Positions 37,419-47,965 of a stretch of 64,000 nt of DNA are shown here, piece after piece. The DNA is from Aliirhizobium smilacinae (GTDB lineage: Bacteria > Pseudomonadota > Alphaproteobacteria > Rhizobiales > Rhizobiaceae): contig NZ_VDMN01000001.1 in assembly GCF_006335145.1 (NCBI RefSeq), forward strand, positions 62,001 to 126,000, given 5' to 3'. Each line of letters begins with the position of its first letter. The stretch's first letter is position 1. The position numbers and the translations under genes were made by a program. The notes under the pieces are model-generated. The model was given only the letters and a program-made list of their open reading frames with translations, had not been told where the DNA came from and did not search any database.

Positions 37419-38402
37419 ATGGCCCGTCACCTTGAAGCAACAATCGAGGCATTTCCCATCGCCGGCAGCTTCACCATCTCGCGAGGTTCCAAGACACAGG
37501 CGGACGTCATCGTCTGCACCATTTCCGAGGATGGATTGTCGGGCCGCGGCGAATGCGTTCCCTATCGTCGTTATGGCGAAACGATGGACAGTGTCATGGC
37601 CGAGATAATGGCCGCAACAAAGGCGATCGAGCCCGGTTTGATGCGGGATGGGCTGCAATCTGCGATGAAGCCCGGAGCTGCCCGCAACGCTGTCGATTGC
37701 GCGCTCTGGGACCTTGAGGCCAAGCGGTCGCAACGCCCCGTCGCAACAGTCATCGGCGCAAGCGGCCGCGAACCTATCGTCACGGCATTCACTTTGTCGC
37801 TAGCGGAGCCGGAAGCCATGGGTGCGGATGCGCTTAAAAATCACGAACGGCCGCTTTTGAAGATCAAGCTCGGAACGGAAGACGACGAATCGCGCATGCG
37901 CGCTGTACGCGATTCGGCACCCGACGCCCGGATCATCGTCGATGCCAACGAAGGCTGGACGAGCGAAAATATCGAGCGGCATCTGGCAATCGCCCACGAA
38001 CTGAAGATTTCGCTGATCGAGCAGCCGCTTCCCGTTGGCATGGATGCGATCCTGTCGCGCATCGAAAGGCTCGTTCCGATCTGTGCCGACGAGAGCGTCC
38101 ATTCGACCGCCGATCTCGTTTCCCTGCGCGACCGCTACGATGCCGTCAACATCAAGCTCGACAAGACCGGAGGGCTGACGGAAGCGCTGCTGATGAAGGC
38201 CGAAGCCGAACGGCTCGGCTTCCAGATCATGGTCGGCTGCATGGTGGGAACGTCACTCGCCATGGCGCCCGCCGTTCTGCTGGCAAAAGATACAGACTAT
38301 GCCGACCTCGATGGCCCGTTACTTCTTGCCCAGGATCGACCGGGCGGGCTTCGCTACGAAGGTTCGCTCGTCTATCCGCCGACACCCGACCTGTGGGGTT
38401 GA
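37419..38402 (+). CDS. Dipeptide epimerase, L-Ala-D/L-Glu type (enolase superfamily)
   Basis: A 327-residue enzyme. The acid/base lysines and metal ligands of the muconate-lactonising subgroup are visible: LLKIKLG (KxK), IIVDANEGWT (Asp ligand), LIEQPLP (Glu ligand), ICADESVH (Asp ligand) and NIKLDKTGGLTEAL (second catalytic Lys). This pattern and the C-terminal YADLDGPLLLAQD are those of L-Ala-D/L-Glu epimerases, which recycle murein peptides. The ATG at 37419 begins the conserved MARHLEATIEAFPIAG. Divergent from the Mla operon; its last 31 bases overlap the convergent MFS gene. Confidence 0.88.
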   Translation: MARHLEATIEAFPIAGSFTISRGSKTQADVIVCTISEDGLSGRGECVPYRRYGETMDSVMAEIMAATKAIEPGLMRDGLQSAMKPGAARNAVDCALWDLEAKRSQRPVATVIGASGREPIVTAFTLSLAEPEAMGADALKNHERPLLKIKLGTEDDESRMRAVRDSAPDARIIVDANEGWTSENIERHLAIAHELKISLIEQPLPVGMDAILSRIERLVPICADESVHSTADLVSLRDRYDAVNIKLDKTGGLTEALLMKAEAERLGFQIMVGCMVGTSLAMAPAVLLAKDTDYADLDGPLLLAQDRPGGLRYEGSLVYPPTPDLWG

Positions 38403-39562
38403 GACCGCGCCGCAAAGGCGAGCACGGCTAGCCCAAGCAATGCCAGAAGCGCCATGGCAAAATATCCATAAATCTCCAGCTGACGGTAGATGATGCCCGC
38501 AAGCAATGTCGATATCGCCAGGAACGCGCCGTTATAGGCGACGTAGACGCCCTGCGCAGAGGCCTGTTGGTCCTCGCCGACCATCTCCGAAAGACGGTAT
38601 TGAAGTCCGAGGTGAACGCAGGCGAAGCTGAAGGCGTGAAAGATCTGTAGGAGTCCGTAATACCAGACGTCGGATCCGAGCGGAAAAAACGTCCAGCGCA
38701 GGATCGCCATCAAACAACCGAAATACAGGAGACCGAGTGGAGTAAGGCGCCTTGCCAGGCTGCCAGAAACGAAAAAGATGCCGATTTCCGCAATGACGCC
38801 GATGCACCACAAGGCCGAGATCGCGCCATTGGAAAAGCCCATTGTCTGCCACTGGATCGTGCTGAATCCGTAAAACATGCCGTGGCTCGACTGGATGAGC
38901 GAGGCCCCGATCAGGAGGAGATGAACGGGCGCGCCAAGCGGGCGACTCGATGCTCTGAGCGGCCGCGCAGCTCGACGCGACCCAGGTTCCGGGTCTAGCC
39001 GAGGCGCGATGAAGGCGACGAAAAAGGAGGTCAGCAGTACTCCGGCCAGCATCAGCGGGATGGCAATATTGCCGATTGCCGTCGAAAGGCTTCCGGCAAT
39101 CAGGGTGGTCGCCACGAAGCCGACCGACCCCCATACCCGCAATTTCCCGTAGTGAAATCCCCATCGTTTGACGCCGGAGATCGAAATCGACTCGACCATC
39201 GGCGTGTAGGGCGCAAACAAAGCCGCCTGCACGGCCACCGCTGCAAACACGACCCAGAAGTCGCCACTCACGATCAGCCCAAGAATGGACAGCAGCGAGG
39301 TGCCTGCCGACCAGACGAGAATATGGCGGGGATCGGACGCTCGTGCGGAAAGAAACCCCGTCCCCATTGCCACGAAAACACGAAACACCACCTGAGCCGC
39401 AAGGATTGCGCCGATCTGCATCGGCGTGAAATTCAGGCCATGCAGCCATAGCGGAAGATACGGCACCAAAATGCCGTTGAGCGACATGGGAGCGGCATAG
39501 GCCAACGAGCAACGAAGCTGGAACTGCGGCGGCGCGGCAGACGGTTTTTCGGCAATGTTCAC
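38372..39562 (-). CDS. MFS transporter, PPP/HcaT-like family
   Basis: A 396-residue protein with about 12 hydrophobic segments. The first half contains the MFS loop (ARASDPRHILVWSAGT) and RWGFHYGKLRVWGSVGFVATTLIAG, typical of the MFS_1_like group that includes the phenylpropionate permease HcaT. The start is GTG at 39562 and has no recognisable ribosome binding site; a 14-bp hairpin ends 6 bases upstream. Its 3' end overlaps the dipeptide epimerase gene on the other strand by 31 bases. The transported substrate is unknown. Confidence 0.85.
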   Translation of the reverse strand: MNIAEKPSAAPPQFQLRCSLAYAAPMSLNGILVPYLPLWLHGLNFTPMQIGAILAAQVVFRVFVAMGTGFLSARASDPRHILVWSAGTSLLSILGLIVSGDFWVVFAAVAVQAALFAPYTPMVESISISGVKRWGFHYGKLRVWGSVGFVATTLIAGSLSTAIGNIAIPLMLAGVLLTSFFVAFIAPRLDPEPGSRRAARPLRASSRPLGAPVHLLLIGASLIQSSHGMFYGFSTIQWQTMGFSNGAISALWCIGVIAEIGIFFVSGSLARRLTPLGLLYFGCLMAILRWTFFPLGSDVWYYGLLQIFHAFSFACVHLGLQYRLSEMVGEDQQASAQGVYVAYNGAFLAISTLLAGIIYRQLEIYGYFAMALLALLGLAVLAFAARSQPHRSGVGG

Positions 39563-39568
39563 GGAATC

Positions 39569-39612
39569 ACAAATGGCGGTGAAAGTCGTCGAAGACTATC
39601 ACCGCCATTTGT
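39569..39612 (-). repeat. Long inverted repeat immediately upstream of the MFS start
   Basis: ACAAATGGCGGTGA (39569-39582) and its exact complement (39599-39612) form 14-bp arms, and AGTC/GACT inside the 16-base loop can extend the structure. On the transcribed strand the hairpin ends 6 bases before the GTG start. No T run follows, so it could be an attenuating leader structure, an operator, or a weak 3' end for the upstream LpxH-like gene. Confidence 0.7.
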
Positions 39613-39679
39613 AATGGGAACCGGCCTACACGTTTAATGCGAGAACAAAATGTATCGCTCGTGAGCGATTTCGTGTCGA

Positions 39680-40495
39680 TCACGCGGCCTGCATATCCTT
39701 GCTTTTCACCGGTGCCGGCAGAGCGTGGAGTTCGGCGGTTACCTTGATCTCACGCCATGTGATCAGCTCCAGCGAACCATCATGGTTTTCGGCAATCGCG
39801 GTGCAGCTTTCCACCCAGTCGCCGGTATTGACGTAATGGATGCCCTCGATGTCGGTCATGACCGCGTGGTGGATATGCCCGCAGATGACGCCGTCGACCT
39901 TGTTGCGGCGGGCTTCGTCGGCCACGACCTTCTGGAACTCGCCGATGAAATTGACCGCATGCTTGACCTGCAGCTTGGCCCAGGCCGAAAAAGACCAGTA
40001 GGGCATGCCGAGACGACGGCGCACCGCGGCCAGCACGACGTTGATGGCGATCGCGGCGTCATAGGCCCAGTCGCCGAGATAGGCGAGAAGGCGCGCATTG
40101 CGGACGACCACGTCGAATTCGTCGCCATGCAGGACCAGATATTTCTTGCCGTCCGCCATTTCGTGGATCGCGCGATCGGCGACCTCGATACCGCCGAAAT
40201 GGGTACCCGGGAAATCCCGCAGAAATTCGTCGTGGTTGCCGGGAATATAAACGATGCGGGTTCCCTTGCGCGCCTTGCGCAAAAGCTTCTGGACCACGTC
40301 GTTGCAGCCCTGAGGCCAGAACCAGCTGCGCTTCAGCCGCCAGCCGTCGACGATGTCTCCCACGAGGAAGACCGTCTCCGCTTCATGATATTTCAAGAAA
40401 TCGAGCAGGAGCTCTGTCCGCGCCGCCTTCGAACCAAGATGTACGTCGGAGATGAACAAGGTCCTGAAATTCCTGATCTCACCTGCTCCTGCCAC
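39680..40495 (-). CDS. LpxH-like UDP-2,3-diacylglucosamine diphosphatase family metallophosphoesterase
   Basis: A 271-residue calcineurin-like phosphoesterase. All metal motifs are present in order: LFISDVHLGSK, LVGDIVDGW, IPGNHDEFL, LVLHGDEFD and VICGHIHHA. The spacing and WRLKRSWFWP/NARLLAYLGDWAYD segments match the LpxH-related family widespread in alphaproteobacteria, which may hydrolyse UDP-diacylglucosamine for lipid A or another pyrophosphate. The start is GTG at 40495 with AAGGA 9 bases upstream. Single gene. The exact substrate is uncertain because many alphaproteobacteria use LpxI for that lipid A step. Confidence 0.82.
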   Translation of the reverse strand: MAGAGEIRNFRTLFISDVHLGSKAARTELLLDFLKYHEAETVFLVGDIVDGWRLKRSWFWPQGCNDVVQKLLRKARKGTRIVYIPGNHDEFLRDFPGTHFGGIEVADRAIHEMADGKKYLVLHGDEFDVVVRNARLLAYLGDWAYDAAIAINVVLAAVRRRLGMPYWSFSAWAKLQVKHAVNFIGEFQKVVADEARRNKVDGVICGHIHHAVMTDIEGIHYVNTGDWVESCTAIAENHDGSLELITWREIKVTAELHALPAPVKSKDMQAA

Positions 40496-40706
40496 GGAAG
40501 TCGTCCTTTCATATCCCGCCCTGCCGCCTGAAAATCAGACTCTTGTTTCAGGATGATGACAGGAGGCCGATCCGACACCTGCGGTTGCTTGTCCGATTTC
40601 CTCTCTTTGATCAAATTAGCTGCTGTTACAGGTCGCCGTTTGATGTAATGAGAGGCCGCATTCTCCCCGACATAGACAGACTTGATAGGGTAAAGCAGGA
40701 GTGAGT

Positions 40707-43034
40707 ATGGACGCGCAGGACAATTCGAAATCGGGCCCGCTGAGCAGTGCGGATCTTGATGAACAGGCACTGTTTTTCCACCGGTATCCGCGTCCCGGCA
40801 AGCTGGAGATCCAGGCCACCAAGCCGCTTGGAAACCAGCGTGACCTGGCGCTCGCCTATTCTCCGGGTGTTGCTGCGCCCTGCCTTGCGATCCGCGACAA
40901 TCCGGATGCCGCTGCCGATTATACGGCGCGCGCCAACCTTGTCGCCGTCATTTCCAATGGCACGGCCGTGCTCGGGCTCGGCAATATCGGGCCGCTGGCA
41001 TCCAAGCCGGTGATGGAAGGCAAGGCCGTTCTGTTCAAGAAATTCGCCGGCATCGACGTCTTCGACATCGAGATCGATGCCCCCGGCATTGACGAGATGG
41101 TCTCGACCGTCTCCGCACTGGAACCGACCTTCGGCGGTATCAACCTTGAAGACATCAAGGCGCCAGAATGTTTCGAAGTCGAGCGCCAGCTGCGCGAGAA
41201 GATGAACATCCCGGTCTTCCATGACGACCAGCATGGTACCGCGATCATCGTTGCAGCGGCGATCCTGAACGGTCTGGAACTTGCCGGCAAGTCGATCACC
41301 AACGTCAAGATCGTTACTTCGGGTGCCGGTGCCGCAGCACTCGCCTGCCTTAACCTCCTCGTTTCGCTCGGTGCGAAAAAAGAAAATATCTGGGTGCATG
41401 ACATCGAAGGCCTCGTCTACGAAGGCCGTATCGAGCTGATGGACGAATGGAAGTCGGTCTATGTGCAGAAGAGCGACAACCGCGTTCTCGCCGACAGCAT
41501 CGACGGCGCCGACGTCTTCCTCGGCCTCTCCGCTCCCGGCGTATTGAAGCCGGAACTTCTCGTGCGCATGGCGGAAAAGCCGCTGATCATGGCTCTTGCC
41601 AATCCGACGCCGGAAATCATGCCGGAACTCGCCCGTCAGGCGCGCCCGGATGCGATGATCTGCACCGGCCGCTCCGACTTCGCCAACCAGGTGAACAACG
41701 TTCTCTGTTTCCCGTATATCTTCCGCGGCGCGCTCGATTGCGGCGCGAGCACGATCAACGAGGAAATGAAGATGGCCGCGGTCAAGGCCATCGCGGCACT
41801 TGCGCGCGAAGAGGTTTCGGATGTCGCGGCAAGGGCCTATTCCGGTGAAACGCCGATCTTCGGCCCGGACTACCTGATCCCCTCGCCGTTCGATCCGCGC
41901 CTCATCCTGCGCATCGCACCGGCTGTTGCCCGCGCGGCCGCTGAAAGCGGCGTCGCTGCACGCCCGATCCAGGATTTCGAAGCCTATCTCGACCAGCTGA
42001 ACCGTTTCGTCTGGCGTTCCGGCTTTGTCATGAAGCCGATCTTCGCGGCCGCCAAGTCCGCCGAAAAGAAGCGCGTGATCTTTGCCGAAGGCGAGGACGA
42101 ACGCGTGCTGCGTGCTGCCCAGGTGCTGCTTGAGGAGGAGATCGCCCGTCCAGTCCTGATCGGCCGTCCTTCCGTCATCGAAGCCCGATTGCAGCGTTTC
42201 GGCATCCGCATCCGCCCGAATGTCGATTTCAGCGTCGTCAACCCGGAAGACGATCCGCGTTACCGCGACTATGTCGAGGATTATTTCGCGTTGGTCGGCC
42301 GCAATGGCGTCAATCCGGAAACGGCCAGGACCGTCGTGCGCACCAACAACACCGTGATCGGTGCCCTGTCGGTGAAGCGCGGCGAAGCCGATGCGCTGAT
42401 CTGCGGTCTCGAAGGCCGCTACGACCGTCATCTGCGCGATGTCAACCAGATCATCGGCAAGCGTGAAGGCGCCTGCACCAATGCCGGTCTCAGCCTGCTG
42501 ATTTCGCAGCAGGGCGCAATCTTCTTCACCGACACTTTCGTCAACTATAATCCGACTGCCGAAGAACTTGCTGAGATCACTATCCTGGCTGCGCAGGAAG
42601 TCCGCCGTTTCGGCATCGAACCGAAAGCCGCGCTGATCTGCCACTCCAATTTCGGTTCCCGCGATTCGGAAAGCGCCCGCAAGATGCGCGCAGCATTGGA
42701 GATCATCCGCAAGGATGCACCCGAACTCGAGGTCGATGGCGAAATGCAGGGCGGTTCGGCGCTCAACGAGGCGCTGCGCAAGCGCGCCATGCCGAATAGT
42801 TCGCTTACGGGCGAGGCCAATCTCCTGGTTTTCCCGAACCTCGATGCGGCCAATATCTCGCTCGGTCTCGTGCGGATGATGATGGACGCGCTGCATGTCG
42901 GTCCGATCCTGCTCGGCACCAGCAAGCCGGCGCATATCCTGGCGCCTTCCGTCACGTCGCGCGGCGTCGTCAACATGGCGGCACTCGCGGTGGTCGAGGC
43001 GTCCCAGCCGGAACCGGTTTCGCTGGCGAAATAA
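40707..43034 (+). CDS. maeB: Malic enzyme with C-terminal phosphotransacetylase-like domain (NADP-type)
   Basis: A 775-residue protein in two parts. Residues 1-430 are the malic enzyme: [16 protein letters not shown], the catalytic lysine region [19 protein letters not shown], metal ligands in [10 protein letters not shown], and a Rossmann fold with [16 protein letters not shown]. Residues about 440-775 resemble phosphotransacetylase ([30 protein letters not shown]...) and are thought to be regulatory. Rhizobia carry two such enzymes, DME (NAD) and TME (NADP); the sequence alone does not separate them firmly. It converts malate to pyruvate and CO2. ATG 40707 has AGGA 6 bases upstream. Confidence 0.92.
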   Translation: MDAQDNSKSGPLSSADLDEQALFFHRYPRPGKLEIQATKPLGNQRDLALAYSPGVAAPCLAIRDNPDAAADYTARANLVAVISNGTAVLGLGNIGPLASKPVMEGKAVLFKKFAGIDVFDIEIDAPGIDEMVSTVSALEPTFGGINLEDIKAPECFEVERQLREKMNIPVFHDDQHGTAIIVAAAILNGLELAGKSITNVKIVTSGAGAAALACLNLLVSLGAKKENIWVHDIEGLVYEGRIELMDEWKSVYVQKSDNRVLADSIDGADVFLGLSAPGVLKPELLVRMAEKPLIMALANPTPEIMPELARQARPDAMICTGRSDFANQVNNVLCFPYIFRGALDCGASTINEEMKMAAVKAIAALAREEVSDVAARAYSGETPIFGPDYLIPSPFDPRLILRIAPAVARAAAESGVAARPIQDFEAYLDQLNRFVWRSGFVMKPIFAAAKSAEKKRVIFAEGEDERVLRAAQVLLEEEIARPVLIGRPSVIEARLQRFGIRIRPNVDFSVVNPEDDPRYRDYVEDYFALVGRNGVNPETARTVVRTNNTVIGALSVKRGEADALICGLEGRYDRHLRDVNQIIGKREGACTNAGLSLLISQQGAIFFTDTFVNYNPTAEELAEITILAAQEVRRFGIEPKAALICHSNFGSRDSESARKMRAALEIIRKDAPELEVDGEMQGGSALNEALRKRAMPNSSLTGEANLLVFPNLDAANISLGLVRMMMDALHVGPILLGTSKPAHILAPSVTSRGVVNMAALAVVEASQPEPVSLAK

Positions 43035-43039
43035 CCGGC

Positions 43040-43069
43040 TGCGGGAAGCTTCGAGGCAAGTTTCCCGCA
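43040..43069 (+). terminator. Hairpin after the malic enzyme gene
   Basis: TGCGGGAA (43040-43047) pairs with TTCCCGCA (43062-43069) and CTT with AAG inside, around a 6-base loop, 5 bases after the stop. No T run follows, so it may act as a 3'-end stabiliser or factor-assisted terminator. Confidence 0.5.
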
Positions 43070-43120
43070 TGCTCGCCATGCCAGGTTGATCCGCCGCATA
43101 ACCCATGCGACAGGTGAGAC

Positions 43121-43840
43121 ATGAGATATCCGAAGGCGCATACTCTGACATCGCTGGTGGTTGCCTCGCTGCTTCTGCCGCAGCCGACATTTGCACGCGA
43201 TGTCGAGGTCTGTGCCAATCTCTACCGGCGTCTCAACAGCACGCCGCAAGTTATCGGCACGAGCAGCAGCGTGCGCCGTTACGCGCAGGATCTCAGCGCG
43301 CTCAATGCGGATATCCGCCAGTTGCGGATTGATATGCGGAGACAGGGTTGTGGCAGCGGCAGCATCGTGACACTCGGTTCAGATGTCGATGGCGACGAAT
43401 GTCGCTATATGCAGGATACGTTGCAGCGGCTCGAAGACGAACGTTCGGGGCTGACCGAACAACGCAACAGCACCCGCTCGCTGCTGCAGCCGTCGGAAGA
43501 ACGGGTCGCCATCCTGTCGGCAATTCGCGCCAACAATTGCACGCCGAGCGATCTCTACATCCAGACGGATCTCGACGAAAAGGAACGTATGCGCATCCGG
43601 GGCCTTGCCCTTCCCAAGCCGGATGAGCCCAATCCGGACGATCCGAATTCCAGCATTACCCATCTGGGCAGCACCTCGCCGGCTCCGGCTCCGACCAAGG
43701 AGGAGCCGATCCAGTTTCCCCCCGATCGCCCTTATGATCCGGGAAAAAGGGTCCGGGCCGTCGGGCCGCAATTTTTCCCGCAGGAAGATATCGATCTCGC
43801 CAACCCGAAATCAAACGGCCAGCAACCGTTGCAGCAGTGA
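43121..43840 (+). CDS. Exported hypothetical protein with proline-rich C-terminus
   Basis: A 239-residue protein with a signal peptide (MRYPKAHTLTSLVVASLLLPQPTFA). The mature N-terminal half has a helical, coiled-coil-prone segment (VRRYAQDLSALNADIRQLRIDMRRQ and YMQDTLQRLEDERSGLTEQRNSTRSLL) with four cysteines that could form two disulfides. The C-terminal third is rich in Pro, Asp and Glu (PKPDEPNPDDPNSS). I recognise no family; DUF2865-type exported proteins of rhizobia share this general appearance. Its stop codon abuts the bluB stop with no gap. Confidence 0.7.
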   Translation: MRYPKAHTLTSLVVASLLLPQPTFARDVEVCANLYRRLNSTPQVIGTSSSVRRYAQDLSALNADIRQLRIDMRRQGCGSGSIVTLGSDVDGDECRYMQDTLQRLEDERSGLTEQRNSTRSLLQPSEERVAILSAIRANNCTPSDLYIQTDLDEKERMRIRGLALPKPDEPNPDDPNSSITHLGSTSPAPAPTKEEPIQFPPDRPYDPGKRVRAVGPQFFPQEDIDLANPKSNGQQPLQQ

Positions 43841-44790
<950 letters not shown>

Positions 44791-44821
44791 TGCTGATTGA
44801 ATAGGGCCGGCGCAAGGCCGT

Positions 44822-45658
44822 TCACGCCGCAGGGAAATAGCGGACATAAGCAAATTCATCACCATCCGGTGACCAGTTGGGAGAGTTCATCGTGCCTTGC
44901 CCGCCAAACAGTTCGAACAGGGTTTCGACATTGCCTCCATCCATATCCATTAGCCGGACGCGGACATTCTGATCGCGCGGATGGTCGAAGACGTCGGCGT
45001 CGTAAGAGACGAAAACGATCTTGTTACCCTTCGGCGACGGATGCGGAAACCAGTCGCCGAAATCGCTGCGGGTGATGCGCTCCGCGTCGCCACCGGTTGC
45101 CGGAACCCGCCAGATCTGCATCAGCTCCGTGCGGCTGGAATTGAAGTAGATCCAGCAGCCATCCGGCGAATAATCCGGCCCGTCATTGCGACCCTCGCCG
45201 AATGTCAGCCTCGTCTCGTTTTTGCCATCGATGCCGATCGTATAGATGTCGAAGACCTGATCGCGGATGCCGCAATAAGCGAATGTCTTTCCGTCCGGCG
45301 ACCAGCCATGCCAGTAAGAGGGCAGGTTTTCCGTAATCAGCTTCGGTGTTCCGCCCTCAGCCTCCAGCACGTAGATCGCCGATTTGCCGAACGCGACCTT
45401 GTCCGATACCGCAATCAGAGATCCGTCCGGCGAAATGCCGTGGTCGTTGTTGCAGAGCGTCGCAAAGCCCGTATCGACCCGCTTCGGGCCGTCGTCACCG
45501 GTTGGAGACAGACGATAGATCAGACCATCGGCATTGAGCATCAGATAGTCACCATCCGGCGACCAGTTCGGTGCTTCGAACAATCGCTCCGTTTGCCAGA
45601 CAATCCGGCTTTGACGGGTGCGGATATTGTAGATTTCGACGGAACTGCGCAGCGCCAC
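44822..45658 (-). CDS. TolB-like WD40/PD40 beta-propeller protein, apparently cytoplasmic
   Basis: A 278-residue propeller with six repeats recognisable by the blade motif (NWSPDGDYL, GISPDGSLI, GWSPDGKTF, DYSPDGCWI, HPSPKGNKI, NWSPDGDEF). Unlike TolB it has no signal peptide. The start is GTG at 45658, with GGAGG 5 bases upstream, and lies 11 bases after the nadE stop, so it is in the nadE operon. Function unknown; a scaffold or sugar/peptide-binding role is the usual guess. The bluB riboswitch begins just downstream. Confidence 0.85.
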   Translation of the reverse strand: MALRSSVEIYNIRTRQSRIVWQTERLFEAPNWSPDGDYLMLNADGLIYRLSPTGDDGPKRVDTGFATLCNNDHGISPDGSLIAVSDKVAFGKSAIYVLEAEGGTPKLITENLPSYWHGWSPDGKTFAYCGIRDQVFDIYTIGIDGKNETRLTFGEGRNDGPDYSPDGCWIYFNSSRTELMQIWRVPATGGDAERITRSDFGDWFPHPSPKGNKIVFVSYDADVFDHPRDQNVRVRLMDMDGGNVETLFELFGGQGTMNSPNWSPDGDEFAYVRYFPAA

Positions 45659-45669
45659 GATCGCCTCCC

Positions 45670-47343
45670 TTACCTGTCGCGGAAGCGGTTGGTGATCGGG
45701 TAACGACGGTCGCGGCCAAAGTTCTTCTTGGTGATCTTCACACCCGGTGCCGACTGCCGCCGTTTGTATTCGGCAAGATAGAGCAGATGCTCGATCCGGT
45801 GAACGGTCGCCACATCATGACCGCGGGCGACAATGTCGTCCGTGCCCATCTCCAGCTCCACCAGGCATTCAAGAATGTCGTCCAGCGCCGGATAGGGCGG
45901 CAGCGAATCCTGGTCGGTCTGGTCCGGCCGCAATTCGGCTGATGGCGCCTTCGAAATGATGTTCTGCGGGATCACCTCGCCGGACGGACCGAGCGCGCCT
46001 GCAGGTACATTGTGGTTGCGCCATTCTGCCAGCGCGTAGACCTGCATCTTGTAGAGGTCCTTGATCGGGTTGAACCCGCCGTTCATGTCGCCGTAGAGCG
46101 TCGCATAACCGACCGACATTTCCGACTTGTTGCCGGTCGTCACCACCATGGAGCCAAACTTGTTGGAGATCGCCATCAGGATCGTGCCGCGCGTGCGGCT
46201 CTGCAGGTTCTCTTCGGTAATACCTTCGTCCGTGCCCTCGAACATATCCGAAAGCGACGCGAGAAATCCTTCGACGGGATCTGCAATCGGCACGATATCG
46301 TAGCGGCAGCCGAGCGCTCTGGCGCAGTCGGCGGCATCCTTGAACGAATCTTCCGACGTGTAACGATAGGGCAGCATGATAGTGCGCACCCTCTCCTCGC
46401 CCAGCGCATCGACGGCGATCGCCGCGCAGACCGCCGAATCGATACCGCCGGACAAGCCCAGCACCACCGACTTGAAACCGTTCTTGTTCACATAGTCGCG
46501 GAAGCCGAGCATGCAGGCGTGGTAGTCGGCCTCTTCCTTTTCGGGGATACGCACCATCGGGCCGGGCTGGCAGCGCCATCCGCCCTCTTCGCGTCTCCAG
46601 TCGGTGACGACGATGGCCGGCTCGAATTGCGAAAGCTGGAAGGCCAAAGACTTGTCGGCGTTAAAGGCGAAGCTCGCACCGTCGAAGACCAGTTCGTCCT
46701 GGCCGCCGAGCTGGTTTGCAAAGACCAGCGGCAGACCGCTTTCGATCACCTGCCGCAGGGCCACCTGATACCGGACATCGAGTTTGCCGCGATAATAAGG
46801 GGAGCCGTTCGGCACCAGCAGGATCTCCGCACCACTCTCAGCCAGCGTCTCGCAGACGCCCATTTCGTTCCAGATCTCCTCGCAGATCGGAACACCGATG
46901 CGAATCCCCCTGAAATTGTAGGGGCCGGAAATTGATCCCTCGGTAAAGACGCGCTTTTCGTCGAACTCTCCGTAATTCGGCAAATCGATCTTGTCGCGAA
47001 TCGCGACGATATTGCCGGCATCGAGCAGTGCCACGGCATTGTGGCGCCCTGTCTCGCCCTGGCGTGGGAAACCGATGAGAACGCCCGGTCCGCCATCCGC
47101 GGTGTCGGCAGCGAGCGCCTCGACAGCCTTGAGGCAGGCCGTCAGGAACGATGGCTTGAGCACGAGATCTTCCGGCGGATAACCCGAAATGAAAAGCTCG
47201 GTGAGCATCAGGAGATCGGCACCCTCGCGGGCGGCATCCCGACGGGCCTCGCGGGCCAGAGCAAGATTGCCGGCGACATCGCCGACCGTGGGATTGAGCT
47301 GGGCAATCGCGATACGCAAAGTCTTGGGATCATTCTGGGTCAT
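45670..47343 (-). CDS. nadE: Glutamine-dependent NAD+ synthetase
   Basis: A 557-residue two-domain enzyme for the last step of NAD synthesis. The N-terminal nitrilase-type glutaminase (residues 1-265) shows the catalytic Glu in LTELFISGYPPEDL and the Cys in GVPICEEIWNE. The C-terminal synthetase has the PP-loop GLSGGIDSAVCAAIAVDALG and the NaAD-binding GNKSEMSVGYATLYGD. The length is typical of the bacterial fused form, so ammonia is channelled from glutamine. First gene of a two-gene unit with the propeller protein. Confidence 0.97.
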   Translation of the reverse strand: MTQNDPKTLRIAIAQLNPTVGDVAGNLALAREARRDAAREGADLLMLTELFISGYPPEDLVLKPSFLTACLKAVEALAADTADGGPGVLIGFPRQGETGRHNAVALLDAGNIVAIRDKIDLPNYGEFDEKRVFTEGSISGPYNFRGIRIGVPICEEIWNEMGVCETLAESGAEILLVPNGSPYYRGKLDVRYQVALRQVIESGLPLVFANQLGGQDELVFDGASFAFNADKSLAFQLSQFEPAIVVTDWRREEGGWRCQPGPMVRIPEKEEADYHACMLGFRDYVNKNGFKSVVLGLSGGIDSAVCAAIAVDALGEERVRTIMLPYRYTSEDSFKDAADCARALGCRYDIVPIADPVEGFLASLSDMFEGTDEGITEENLQSRTRGTILMAISNKFGSMVVTTGNKSEMSVGYATLYGDMNGGFNPIKDLYKMQVYALAEWRNHNVPAGALGPSGEVIPQNIISKAPSAELRPDQTDQDSLPPYPALDDILECLVELEMGTDDIVARGHDVATVHRIEHLLYLAEYKRRQSAPGVKITKKNFGRDRRYPITNRFRDR

Positions 47344-47545
47344 GACCGAGATTTAATGCCACGACGCATTTGTCGCAACGGTCTTGGCAGGTGAATTTTC
47401 GGCGACAGTCGTCGGCGATCGATCTCCCGTCCGATCCGCCGCCTTCGCCGCTCCAGATCACTTCTTTATATTCGTCTCATCTATTTTAGTGATGCCTTAA
47501 TTGATGATGCGGATAATCCGTTCAAAAAGAGATCGGAGGAGACGG

Positions 47546-47965
47546 ATGCGTATCCGGCGGTACATGACCAATACATCTGGGGCGGCGGCGGTCGAGTTTG
47601 CCATCGTCTCCCCACTCTTCTTTCTCGCCCTGCTCAGCATGATCGCCTACGGTATCTATCTGTCGGCCGCCCATTCCGTGCAGCAGCTGGCGGCAGACGC
47701 CGCACGCACTGCCGTTGCCGGCATGAGCGACACCGAGCGCAAGAGCCTCGTGGCGGATTTCGTTTCCCGTTCGACGATCGACAGTGCATTCCTCGACAAA
47801 TCGAAGCTGACGATGACCGCCCAGGCCGATCCGACCAATCCGAACCAGTTCACCGTGGCGCTCACCTACGACGCCAGCAACCTGCCGATCTTCAGTCTCT
47901 TCACCTACGCCATGCCGAGCAGTCAGATCAAACGGTTCGCAACCGTTCGCGTCGGAGGCATCTGA
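47546..47965 (+). CDS. TadE-like pilus assembly protein
   Basis: A 139-residue minor pseudopilin-type protein. The N-terminal segment GAAAVEFAIVSPLFFLALLSMIAYGIYL is the TadE domain, with the conserved Glu at position 5 of the helix and a basic stretch before it. The ATG at 47546 has AGGAG 5 bases upstream; in-frame ATGs from 47501 add a basic leader without a site. It directly abuts the tadG-like gene. No tad ATPase, secretin or prepilin peptidase is nearby. Confidence 0.87.
   Translation: MRIRRYMTNTSGAAAVEFAIVSPLFFLALLSMIAYGIYLSAAHSVQQLAADAARTAVAGMSDTERKSLVADFVSRSTIDSAFLDKSKLTMTAQADPTNPNQFTVALTYDASNLPIFSLFTYAMPSSQIKRFATVRVGGI

Noticed and set aside
40626..43196. Very long open frame (856 codons) on the strand opposite the malic enzyme gene
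   Set aside because: It is an antisense shadow caused by GC-rich codon bias; its translation has no family motifs and the plus-strand gene is fully conserved.
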